Shown here piece by piece: positions 13,850-25,613 of a DNA stretch of 64,000 nucleotides. The notes under the pieces were generated by a model. That model worked only from the letters and a program-made list of their open reading frames with translations, made no database searches and had not been told where the DNA came from. A program made the position numbers and the translations under genes. Positions within the stretch are counted from its first letter, which is position 1, and the number at the start of each line of letters is the position of its first letter. Origin of the DNA: Wuchereria bancrofti (Eukaryota > Nematoda > Chromadorea > Rhabditida > Onchocercidae). The DNA is taken from contig SSBO01000003.1 of NCBI GenBank assembly GCA_005281725.1, positions 1,263,396-1,327,395 on the forward strand, written 5' to 3'.

Positions 13850-15660
13850 GTCAACACTAAAAAGCCATGGCGAATTTGACCTTTGCTCTCTGCGATGATA
13901 TGTTATTGTTTATTTCGCTTATTTCACTTCAAAACATCGCTCAGTGTTCGCATTCATTTTCTCATTCTTATTACTTAATCATTCTTAATAAGTAGAATTA
14001 GGACAACTGCACTTCACGCTACCGCATCAGGGTCACGTGCCTCATACTAACAACACACGACTGTCTGTACGTCACCTAAGTGACTCGAAACTGATGCGTG
14101 AGACACTCCCACTACATGCGACGAGGTACCACACGCACCTAAAATGGTTCTCTCTGCCTCTTCCCATGTCTATTCTTTTTCTATACTCTTTCGAGTGCCA
14201 CTTAGTCGTCTGTTTCTCTCTTTCTCCAATATATCTATGCAATAATGACCCCTCGCTTCAACTTATCGATCAGATGCGTTGACAGCATCATAAAATGGAT
14301 CAGTCTGCTTTGTAACTATTGAACAAAATAGTGTGATAGATGCTGCAGACAACGATACTGTATATGAAATAGCACACTGATATAGGAGAGCACTCGTGGT
14401 GTGGTAACTAAGAGAGATAGTGAGAGAGTAGTCATAAAGTGTTAGAAAAAAGAGAGCATTATTGGATGGCAGTGATCGATATGGATTATTGAATAGTCTT
14501 AATTGTAACTAGACAATGAAGAGAAGTAGAGATGAGTGAAAAGGATGAATGAGTAGTGTGTTTTATTGATAAAGATTTGAAGAATGAGGAAAAAGGAGAA
14601 ATTGCAGAGAAAGTATGAAATAATATTTGAGTAGTATTATTAATGTGAGATCTCCAGACGGTTAGCATGTTAACGAAATAGAATAGGTTAAGAAATCGAT
14701 CAGTTGAAGAGACGATCAGACAGTGAGCTATTCTATGATGAGAGCCAACCAATGGCGCTGCTGTTGCTATGACGCACGCATGGGAAGAGAGAAAGAGAGA
14801 GAGAGGGGCATGGCGTGGTTGGTGGTGTGATGGAGGCGTCTGTCTTGTAAGTTGTGTGCGTGTGCGTGCACTCATATGCACGTTACGTGTAAATTCACTT
14901 GGATCACGTATTGTCCGTATGGTAAGCGTAGGAATACGAGCAAAGTTACTTTAATTGTTTTGTTCGAACTAATGCCATTTGCCATGCCAATGTTACCACC
15001 CCATTTTCTCTGCTTGTACATTTAAGTGTACACACGTGAATGTTACTGCACTCCTACGTTTCCTTACCTGTACTCATACCTTCCACACGTGTTCATACGT
15101 ATATGTCATGACAGAGTTGTTACTCAACTTAATAACATATTCGATTGACATTCTGCTCTTTACTACTGACAGTGCTGTTACATCTGTGTGGCAACTATGT
15201 TTCACTTTGAAATTATGTAATCAATCGTCAAGAATTTTTGCCATCGATATGAAGCGCAAATGCAACAAATGATACACTGGACAACAATGCAAGTTGCAGT
15301 TGGAATGAAATAGCAAAAAGGAATGAAATAAACTGTCATAAAATGTCCGAGTAACTGATATGTTTTAATACTTTCATTAATTTAGACATATTTCAACGTC
15401 GATAAGTTTTGTTTTAAAACTGTCTACCGTAGTCCCACTCAAATATGCTTCTCATTGGTTCTTTAATATGAAATGTCTTTATATAAATAAAGAAAAAAAC
15501 GACATATTCCAGACTACATAAATTCATTCCCTAAAAGTTTATTCAGAAAAAAAAAGTGAAGACTGGCTTATAATGATATCAACTCACCAAAATTCAATTT
15601 TTTTTTTTTGTGAACTCCAGCGAGTCTTTTGTGACCTTTGACCTTTACCTGACCCGTTCT
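13850..15660. promoter_or_regulatory. Candidate regulatory segment upstream of ARID2: three E-boxes, GAGA tracts, DR1
   Basis: This stretch is visibly less AT-rich than its flanks. It contains CACGTG at 14034-14039, 15033-15038 and 15086-15091. GAGA-rich runs lie at about 14410-14440 and 14784-14806. A perfect DR1-type site is at 15632-15644. Several open frames of 80-130 codons exist here on both strands, but they overlap one another and match no family I know. I read the segment as non-coding. It lies 1.0-2.9 kb upstream of the ARID2 start, so a role in that gene is only inferred. Confidence 0.4.
15632..15644 (-). promoter_or_regulatory. Perfect DR1 nuclear-receptor-type site
   Basis: The plus strand reads TGACCTTTGACCT, so the minus strand reads AGGTCAAAGGTCA. 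This is two perfect AGGTCA half-sites spaced by one base. DR1 sites are bound by HNF4/RXR-type receptors in animals. Binding in this worm is inferred from the motif alone. Confidence 0.5.
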
Positions 15661-16179
15661 GCGAACTACAAGTTAGTTTACTGTATAATGTTTGCGTTCT
15701 GAGAACATCATGAACTCTTTATGTGGAGGAATTGATCGTCTTGTATATGGAATTATTATTGCTGGAAGATGATGGATCTTTGAAGATTTTGATTTTAGAC
15801 TTTATATTGTATGAAATGTCTTGAATTGTTGTGTTTTTATTCTTTGCATTTGCATAACATTGCAACGAATTTAAAATCTATTAACTTTTTATTGTGATCG
15901 ATAACAATCTCACCACAACTTCCATTTGCGTGCGAGAAAATAGTGTTTTGATTTTTTTGTCTTTTTCCAGATAGAGTTGCATTGCAGGGGACAATTTTTT
16001 GTCATCTGTTTGATCTATTTATTTAGTTTATTGTGTCTTTTGGATGTGCACAATATGATGTATAACGTTATATGCATATGTGAGAAGCTTTTATATGTAT
16101 TTTGTATGATTATAGACATATGGAATGAGATGGACGAATCGAATAAATAGGGTTGACGTTTCTAATTAATACCTTTCAT

Positions 16180-16571
16180 TTCGGTGTAAATATTTGTATG
16201 TTTATTTTTCTGTAATAACTTTCTGTTGTGTTAACGATATATATGAGCGCTGTATATGAATTTGTAGAGTGCTCTAAAAATATTTTCCGAATTGAAAAAA
16301 AAAAAAAACTTAAGGAAAAAAATAGTTTCAAAATTTTCTTCCTCATACACACTAGCAAGAGCAGAAAATGCACAGTGCATGCATTCGTTCCATGTTTCTT
16401 TTCATTGTACACATTTTAAAGAATGAAAACTGGTTTCCTTTTCATTCCGAAGTTTCGTCGCAGTTTTCATGCTCAAAAATTATTTATAGGAGTGACGGAT
16501 TGTATGTATCCTAGAAAGCATTTGAATAAAAGTGAAACGCTGAACTTCGGTGTAAATATTTGTATGTTTTA
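16180..16571. repeat. Dispersed direct repeat upstream of ARID2
   Basis: A 24-base stretch beginning TTCGGTGTAAATATTTG occurs at 16180 and again at 16546, followed by diverged but related sequence (ATT-rich, then a GTAAT motif). The two copies are 366 bp apart, just before the ARID2 start codon. No coding role is evident. Confidence 0.7.
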
Positions 16572-16706
16572 TTGTTGTAATGGATTTGTTACTGATATCG
16601 AAATATATATCACCATTGAATGATAATTTTTTTCTAAATGTTCGCGAAACCTGTATTTATGCGAAATATATAATTGATAATAGCGGGTGCTGCAGATCTC
16701 AGAAAA

Positions 16707-19700
16707 ATGGAACGACGAAAACGAAAGTCGTCAGTTGCGGAGTATCTCGATAGGTTAATGGAAAATCCGGATAAAGTGCAACGTTGTTCGGAGTTCCATA
16801 TGAATTTGCGGACTTTTTACAAAAAGCGTTGGTTAGATTTATTAATATTTTGTTTCCAGTGTTAAGATTTCTGATTTGTGATAATTTATAACCTGTTCAT
16901 TATTTACAAATCGTTAAAATCATTTTTACTCATTGCTCTAGAGCAGTCATTTTAGCGTCCTTATAATTTAATTTACCGTGCTGTTCCAAAATCACCGCTG
17001 CGCTGAGCAGCTTTAATTCTTGTTCTTATCGTAGTTACGTGAAGTAGAGTTTTCCCAACTTTTTCTATTTTTTCCGGCCCTTAACCACCAACTTATTTTC
17101 CATTATTGGGAGATTGTATACGTTATATGTGACCATACATCGGTTTTTCAAAAAGATTAAACTGTCAGTGGGTTTTTTGGGATCAAGTTAGATATCGGTG
17201 GCGACGTTAATCGGAAAAATTTTTACTTGCAGGAATTGTCGGTTGAAGTCTCCACATGTTCAAGGTGTTGAAGTGGATCTTTTTCGTTTGTATGACACTG
17301 TTGTTTCGATGGGTGGATGGCAAAAGGTTTACATTATTTTGTTCAAAATATCAAGTAAATATATTACCCAATAAATATTGTATAAAATTCTTTTATTTAC
17401 AGTTTATAAAGTATCTTGGAGTCCTTATGGTACTACGTAGCGTTTTTTTATGCTGAAGACTACGATTTGATTGCTTGATATTTGAATTTGAAATTTCTTT
17501 GCAAAGTTCAATTTTCTCATTTCTAAGCGTATTTGCAGAATGCTCAAGTTTTCTTAGTAGTTAATTGTCCATTGTACTGTCTAATACATAAGTTATATTA
17601 GTGCGGTTGTTTTTAGTAAAAATTTCCTTATCTTGCATGTGCGGATCAAACTTTTAGCATAGAAAATAAGCATATAATGCACTAAAATTTTTACTTTCTC
17701 AGGTTTCATTTAATGAGAAATGGGGTGATATTGCTCATGCAATAGGTCTTGCGAATGGCGTAGCAGTTGCTGAACACGCAATCAAAGTTCTTTATATGCG
17801 GCAAGTTTTCGGTTTTTGTGTAGAAAATTTGAAACAACGATTGTTGGCTTTATTTAGTTATTATTTCTTCATTTAGGCTTTATACGTTCTTTTTAGATAC
17901 CTTTCAAAATATGAGCAAAATGAATTAGTTGGTGAAGTAGATGATGCAGATTCAGATCTTTTAAGTTCGAGAAGTCGAGGTAAAGGTTTTTCATCGTTGG
18001 CCACTGCTGACTGTCCGATCAGTACAGGACAGAGACAGGCTTCAGGTACAGTTATGACACTAATTTGTGTGTAAAATTAGGTTGAATTTTGTGATGAATT
18101 GAGGTTTTTTAATTAGTTGAAAAGTTATGGATTTCATGTCTCTGGGACATCAGTTTTTTACTGCATTCTTTTGTCTTATGAAGTTACAAAATATTCATTT
18201 CAAGATATTTTCTTTGGTAGTCGTTGTATGTAAGTCCTATGACAAATTTTTTTTATGTTTAATTTACAGAATATTTTCGATTTCGGCCAGAAAAAAAAGA
18301 AGCAGAGTATGATCGCATTGTTAAAAGTCTCCTTTCTGGATTACCAAATGAAGTAATTTGTTCATTTACCCTTCATGCAGTATAATGTTTTGATTTATGA
18401 CGAACTTTTTTCCGGAGAAAGCCTTCTAACTGTCTATTTGAGGTGGATTTTGCTGTGAATGTATGCACACTGTTATCACATCCTGGACCTAGAGTTCTTC
18501 GACTTGTTGCTGCCCCACAAATTATTACACTTCTGGTTGCTCATCTTGCCATCTTCCCAGACGGTTTGTGTGTTGCTATTTAAAAAAATAAATAAATAAA
18601 ATGGATATGGATCTGACAATTTTTTGAAAATAAATTTTATATGAAGATGAAGAATTTCAATAAATACACATTTAATGTGTATTTCGTCCATATATTTGAT
18701 TTTTTGCAAATGTTAGTGGATTTTGCCAAAGTTGAAGGGACTTCTATTTTAGGTGATCGAGCATTTTACGACTTGTACAAAAGTTGGGAATTGGTGTCTG
18801 GTCACAATTTTATTGCATTTTGGAGTGGGGCTGGTATCACTGATGATGAAGTTCTTAAGCTTATTCCTCATATCAAACCATCTACGGTATAGCTTTTTTA
18901 TTCCAATTTTTGCATTGTGATGAACATCAGTAATTGCAAATGTTAAAATTTCGCACATATCAACGATATGGTGGATGATAATGAAATGTATCATATTTTT
19001 CTATTATCTCCTTTCACGTTATCAGTTGTTTTATTTTCAGGTCTCAGAAGAGGAAAGTAATATCTTTTGTGGTTTGGATGCTGAATTTCAGCCACGAAAT
19101 GTTGTATCGTGGAGGGTACAGCAGGTGTTGTCAATTATAAGGAATCTTTCATTTGAAGTGATTAATAAAGCTGTACTGGCAGCGAGTTGGCCTTTACTTA
19201 AGTACGTCTTTGAAAATTTAGAGTCACGGCAGCTCACACATTAAGTACAGTTCACGTTTTGCTTTCGTATAATTGCATATCGAATATGAGAAACGTTTAG
19301 CTTGTCTCCCTGTGTTTTTAAACATTGTCTAAAAATAGCTTTTTCAATAATTCGCATCTGACTGATAGATCACAACATTACATGTCTATCATAATTCGTG
19401 GTTCATCTATTGTGATAGTTTATTTTATTTTTTATCTTTTTTTTTCAGATTTCTTTTCATTTGTTCGAATTGTAAGTGGAGTATGTTGAGAACAGCAGCG
19501 CTTGACGCACTAAGTAATATTGCTTGTGAAGTAAGCAAGCGTTTATTCTACTATTCATTTTTCAGGATTTTATAGAATTTTCTAAGGTTTTATTCGATAG
19601 GTTCATCTTATTAATGTTGCTGTAAAAAATTTTTTAGTCATCAGAGAACTTGACTGCTGTATTTTTAATGTATCAAATTTCAGATTGATCTTATGGCGGA

Positions 19701-22700
19701 AGAATCGTCTTCCACCAATCATTTATTGTTGAAAACGGTTTCATGCTGTCTTCATTCTGATGATAAATTTCGAGTAAGCTTGTCAAAGTATCAATCTAGT
19801 GAGCTAGTCTTGTTTACTTTTAGATTAATATAAGAATTAAGTTATTCGAAAAGCGAAAGCACGTGTACCATCTCTTTGAATAGTGCAACTGCTTTTTTTG
19901 TACCCTTTATTCAAAAAGTGTTTAAAACGTTGCTTTACTAGTGGAAATTGATCCTATTGCTAAACTTTACAATATTGTCTTGTTTAGGAAGAAAATCCTA
20001 ATACTTATTGTTCCAGGTAGTGATGAATTTGTAAAGCAATTGTATCATTCAATAAATAGGTTCTTTTACAGGTAATTCGGGCTCTCGAAATTCTCTCTGG
20101 ATTGTGCAATAACGAGCGTAATGAATCTCTCATCTGTGAATTTCTCGATCATCGCATTTTATCAAAAATATTTACTGTGATTTCTGTTAAGGATATCATG
20201 ATGTGTGTTTATACTTTGGAATCTCTATATCAGGTACATTGTTCTGTGACGTTTAGGCTTGTACAGTAATGTTTATTTGATGACCTTTTCCAAATCTGGA
20301 TTAATCTGCTCGACTTTACGACCAGCTATAGTTTGTTAAATACACTTGTATTTCAAAAATTCCCAATCGACTGTCAGAATTTAGGTATTGTCATTACTTA
20401 GGAATATTTTCATTGTTTTTGGAGATAGCCTTAAATGCATCTTTTAATCTTTTATTATCTAGTTGATAATTTTTGCAGATCTCCGAACTGGGAGCAACCG
20501 CTTGCTACCAGTTATCTCGTTTTCCTCATGCAATTGATACACTGGTGTCTTTAGCAACAGTTGAAGCAGTTTCTTTTGGTCCATCCGGATTAATCGGGAT
20601 GAAAGTGGTTGAGTTTCATGGCCCTTCACAGCTTGCCCCTCCACCTCCTCAAAATGTATCAATATCTCAAAATCAGGTATAGTTTAAAAAAAATATGGTT
20701 TCACTCTAAGCGAGTTTTTGTTTGTTTTAGGGATCAAAATTTCAAAATAAATTTTTTAGACAGTCAGGCCAGGCTCTTTCGCAACGCCCACACATTCTAC
20801 GAGTTATTCGTCTAGAATGGTGACTCCACGCGGTACTTCCAACACTTCAACACCAGTAATTGGAGATTCTAAGGTTTTCAAATTTTCTAGTTTGAGCCGT
20901 TTGCGCCACGTGGAATAGCTGTTTTTCACAATAACTAAATTTTCTTCGAAATTGTATTAATTTTTTTACTTGCAAAATTAATGCACTTGCGATATAGTTT
21001 GATTCATTTGCATGGTTTTTGTAGGTTGAGCAGTTGACTGCAAAGTGGATTCGAATGAATTGTGTTTTTGAGATGGGCAGTGTAGTGCCTCGGGGAGAGT
21101 TATACGCAAGTTATGTTGATGACCTTAGGCATCGTTATGGTGCCCTTTCTGGCTCTGTTCAAACCTTTACAAATATCATGAGGTATTTTTTTCATTGTTT
21201 TTACACTTATCCTGGATATGTTCTGGAAATCATGAGAATTAGACAAACACAGGATTGTTGCTTGTTTAAGTTTCCACACGATTAGAATTTTTTGATTCAG
21301 AGCGGTGTATCCAAGTGTCATACTTCGAGTTCAGTCCTCATCTGGTAATCATATGCCAGTTTTTGAAAATATAAGGATGTGTCGGTTGAATCCAAGCATG
21401 GGTAGCCATGAAAATGTTACTGGTAAGTTTAATCTTCTATCTTTAAAAATACTATTTTGTCCTGGAATTGTGGGTATTGCAGACTTGAAATTCAGTGAAA
21501 TTAAGCTTTCTTTAGATTAAGTTGTATGTTATTTTATATATCATGAATTACTTGCAGTTTCTACAAACGCAGATTCTCATGCATCTTTGGTAGCGAATCA
21601 TCCGCTAGTGCAGAAAATGCTAGCAGATAACGCAAATTCATCAGCAATTTTGAACGGTCATACCACGGTTACCGTAGTTGCTACTGCTGCAGCCATTGAC
21701 AAGAAGTATTCCTTTCTAAATCTAATGTTTAGAACTTTGCAAACTTTAGTTTTTTAAGGAATTTCACCAGAATTAGGCGTTTACTTTTATTGTAACTCTG
21801 ACGAATTCAGTAAAGTTTTGTTTCATTACTGTTCTGGCTGAAGTTGGGAAAGGATTTCGGTTATTTATCCTGATTGTGACACTTTTCATTTTACAGGTCA
21901 ATGAATGAAACAGCTAACAATACAGTGTTGCCGACGTCATATCTGGCAGAGGATACGACGCGTCCCGGTTCCTCTCACGTATCGAGTGCACAACCCTCAA
22001 CCAGCTTATCAGTCGGCCAACAGGTAGTTGTTGTAATTAATGCGCAATAGAAAACATTCTAATTTCTAGATTGTGTGAAATTCAATAGAGCAAGTCCTGA
22101 TTTTTTCGAACTTGTGAAACTGTAATAAAATCTCGCAAAAATGGAATTGAAGGAATAATCATCTATGGTAGTTCCTGAAATATTCTAATATAATTTGAGG
22201 TTTGTCGCGTGGCGATTGAAGCACATGATTTCGTACCGGAGCAGCGGCACGAGACAAAGATTTTGCGTGTAGAAAATGCTTCGCGAACAATCATAAACAC
22301 TGTAGATGAAAAACATTCGCAAGTGAATCTTTTTATTGCAGTTGAATGAATTGTTTTGTTTTTTTACTTACTGCTGCTTAGTTGAAAATTTTAATTTGAG
22401 TTATAAAAATTTGCATTCAAATAAATGACCTTTTATTATTTCTGTTAGCTACAATATTGACGTAGAGTTGTGGATCTACTTTTTCAGACAGGTAGTCGTC
22501 TTTGCAGAATGGAAGAGGATTCGATCTTAATGAGGTTATTTAATGACTGAAAGTTGCAGGTGCATAATCAAGTACAATCTAAAAGTGCTGTTGCAAGGCG
22601 TATCAATGGGGTGTGTGATAACCGAGTTATAAATAGTGAAAGTGTTGCAAACGGCTTTGATAGTGAACTTGCGCATTCTTCCGAAAATACGGTCAGTCAA

Positions 22701-24721
22701 ACGTTGAATGGAACTCCAACTTTCTCAGGCTTGAAAGAAGTAGGATTTTTTGCCTTTATAAACTATATAGAGAAGAAATGATTAGGTGGATCTCAATCAT
22801 TTTTGTGCCAGGTTCTTAGATAAAAATTGTTGTTTATGTTAGAAGGAAAATTATATAGTAAAAGTTCTTTATTTCTAAATAAACCATCAAGTGTGTAACC
22901 CTTATATGAAACGCTCACCAAAGCTTGCAGAGTCAAAGACTACTGAGATTGCATGCTTTGTCCATATTTTGATGCTGTTCTTCCGTACTCACTTGTACAC
23001 TGCACACTGTACACGATATCTATCGTGTCGTTTTTAATTGCATTTTGAATCTTACTACTTTCAGTTTTCATATCCTTTAATATCTATGAGATTTTTGTTA
23101 ACTGGAATTAGTCTTTAGTCATATTTAAAATGCAAAACATAATTCATAATTTAAGGCGAAACCAATAGTAAATGTTGCAAAGGCGGGTGTTGATACTCAA
23201 ATGATACATCCTTCGACATCTGCAATGGGGAACACCCGTGATGATGATTGTGATTCATTGAAATCTTATATATCTACGCCATGTTCTCCAGTCTCTATGA
23301 AACGGCGTCGGGTATCAGCCTGTTCCAGCAGCAGGCCAACTACATCTTCAATTGAGAGTGACGATTACTTGTGTGAATGGAACGGATGCGGAAAGTAAGT
23401 AAAGTAGCCTTTTTATTGTACTAATACATAATGTTCTTTATAACCTCAAACTTCTTGAAAATTGTGTATTTGCAAAACTATTTTATATTACTATAAATTT
23501 GCAAAACTGTTTTATATTACTATAAAAAGTGTCTTTTAGTATCTGTTCGTGGTTTTTTTAGAATATCATTTTTAGGCACTTTTCATCCGCATCTTTCGTT
23601 CTTTATCACTGCACCAAAGAGCATGTTGGCGATGATCATAGCATACAGTGTCACTGGCCACGATGCGATTCAACAGTGCGTGCCAAGTGGTCCATGGTGA
23701 CGCATCTGCAAGATCACCATTGTAATGAGGTTGCTCTAAAAGCTGCAGCCAAAAGACGAAAAGAAGGTTGATGACTAGAAAAATTTATTTATGCAATATG
23801 TTTTATTTTTTATGCGGCAGTTTTTTAAATTAATGAGATGAAGTCGAGCGTAAGCAGAATCTAAATTATCGTTTGAGGATTATCCTCATTCACGATTACT
23901 TCTTACTTCGTTCTTTATTGTTTGCAGGCCATGGTTTGCCTTTAGGACCAGTTAATCCTGAAAGACCACGAGAAATTGTGCAACATCCGGGATATTCAAA
24001 GAATGCAGCTGTTGAAGCAATTCGAAGGCATGCCTTCAATTACCTTCCCCGTGACATCACGGTATGCGTATTTTACTTTCTCATTATAATAATTTATGCT
24101 GCAGTATTTTGAAAGTGCCTAATTTTTTTTTTCGTTTTCAGTGTTGAGCTGAATTGAAATTAAGAATTAAAACCTTTATAAGCGCAAATATGCGAGCATG
24201 TTGAAAACTTATAGGATGATCCCGAAGGACCCGTGACAAAAAGTATCCGCTTGACCAGCTGTCTTATTCTCAGAAATTTGGCTCGTTATTCAAACGATGG
24301 GAGACGGTAAACTTTTTACTGTTAATTACCACACGACCTTAATTTTAACTTGGAATTTTGTAGAACAGGAGAGAACTTAATATTTTCGTTTCATCTTTTT
24401 TCTTGCATATGTCATGAATGCATGTTGCTTGTCAGGTCAATTTTATCAATAAATTGATTCATATTTATTGTGGACTTAAATAGACTGATTGTGTAGTTAC
24501 TAATTTGCTTCAGACTTCTTCGTCGACACGAACGTTTGCTTAGTTGGTTGTCGTTATCGCGTGTGGAAAGTAGCTCAGCATTAGCACAACTTCTTGCTGA
24601 ACTATATTCTCAGCCGTCTTCTTCGTCTTCCCCTTTCTATTCATCCTCATCCTTATCACCTCATCGTACTTATCATGTGCCAACTGCATTAAATGCTGTT
24701 ACACTCGCAAAAGCCTTATGA
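16707..24721 (+). CDS. ARID2: ARID2/SWSN-7 homologue, PBAF chromatin-remodelling subunit
   Basis: Twenty-three exons give 1,081 residues in unbroken phase: 16707-16831, 17233-17326, 17703-17800, 17897-18045, 18270-18352, 18443-18563, 18717-18886, 19041-19201, 19449-19530, 19684-19773, 20072-20233, 20479-20676, 20760-20873, 21025-21182, 21301-21422, 21558-21705, 21897-22023, 22560-22739, 23156-23394, 23576-23766, 23928-24061, 24215-24306, 24514-24721. Residues 8-110 form an ARID DNA-binding domain ([28 protein letters not shown]). An armadillo-like helical region follows ([28 protein letters not shown]). An RFX-type winged helix covers about 550-630 ([13 protein letters not shown]). Two C2H2 zinc fingers lie near residues 867-921 (C-x4-C-x12-H-x4-H and C-x4-C-x12-H-x3-H). 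This order is diagnostic of ARID2, known in C. elegans as SWSN-7, the signature subunit of the nuclear SWI/SNF PBAF complex. Intron 3 must use a GC donor (GCAAGT) to keep frame. The protein is shorter than vertebrate ARID2 because the middle Q/S-rich part is reduced. Confidence 0.95.
23471..23528. repeat. 29 bp tandem duplication in ARID2 intron 19
   Basis: Two near-identical 29 bp units (TGCAAAACTATTTTATATTA at 23471, repeated at 23500 with minor change) lie between exons 19 and 20. Confidence 0.8.
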
Positions 24722-25613
24722 CCAGACCAGTGGAATGTTTTATATATCGCAAAGAATATTGTCATTTTGCAGAACCAGTTATTTTAGAAAATAACTGAAA
24801 TAATTTTCTAATTACGTTAACAACCTCTCTCATCTAATCAATTTGTTTTATGCTGCAAACACATGATTTTGTTTTCATTGAGAGAATAGTTGCCGCACTT
24901 CTCTTTTGTTAGTTTCTTTTTCATTTGAAATTCCTTAATCAATAGGTGTGATTTATTATGTCTAGCTGAACCCGAATTTTGTCGTCTGAAACAGTTTTAA
25001 TCCCAAATTTTGATCAAATTAAGGCTCGTATGCATACTGCGAGAATTTGTTATCCGTTTATTTTAGCATATGAATTTTCTTTCATAATGCATATGTTTTG
25101 AAGAAGGCAGTTGATACGTTTATGTATAAATGCTCTTTGTTTTGCTGACCATTTATAATGTTTTGTAAAATTATATTCTTCGGATTGTGTATATTCATAT
25201 GTGTCGTACTATTCCTTTTGTGATTTTTCCATGTATTATGTGACATAAAATTGTGTCGTTGAGAAACTAAATCGAATATCATTTCAGTAAAAAAAAATTG
25301 TTCCAACACTTTAGTTACTAGCAGTATGTATTTCTGTTCCAAATGTATTTCTAGTAGTCAGCTTAGATGAAATTAGCAGCAGAATATTCAAATTGCTGAA
25401 TAAGGATGTGATTGTGACAATCTATTGAAAGATAGTTATGATAATAGCTGAGCTCTTGCTTGCTAATGGTTATCATTTGTACAAATTTAGATATTCGTGA
25501 ATTTCTTGGGTAGGTCGTAGAACTAAATCTTTTCAAGTTTTCATAAATACAGAGATAAAGTCTTGATATTTTAATTCGATATTTGAAGATGTAATGAAAA
25601 GAGATCAGAAGGG
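24722..25613. other. Spacer between ARID2 and HDAC3
   Basis: This 892 bp stretch carries the ARID2 3' untranslated end and the HDAC3 upstream region. I see no coding exon. It is longer than the typical 100-400 bp gap of C. elegans operons, so co-transcription of the two genes is possible but not shown. Confidence 0.5.

Noticed and set aside
14486..14881. 131-codon open frame on the minus strand with S, H and T-rich sequence
   Set aside because: It reads through GA-rich low-complexity DNA, matches no family, overlaps another frame on the plus strand and has no spliced continuation.
14979..15272. 97-codon open frame on the plus strand, cysteine-rich
   Set aside because: No domain, no signal peptide and no conserved spacing of cysteines. 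More likely chance in a region with somewhat higher GC content.
3194..16706. Idea that the 13.6 kb gene-free block hides an unknown gene system
   Set aside because: The frames are short and shaped by homopolymers, with no conserved motif and no consistent splice chain. The repeats found there are reported as possible regulatory or structural elements only.
20731..20759. Earlier acceptor for ARID2 exon 13 at 20730 (TGTTTTAG)
   Set aside because: It leads to an in-frame stop. The next acceptor at 20759 gives an open frame that joins exon 14 correctly.
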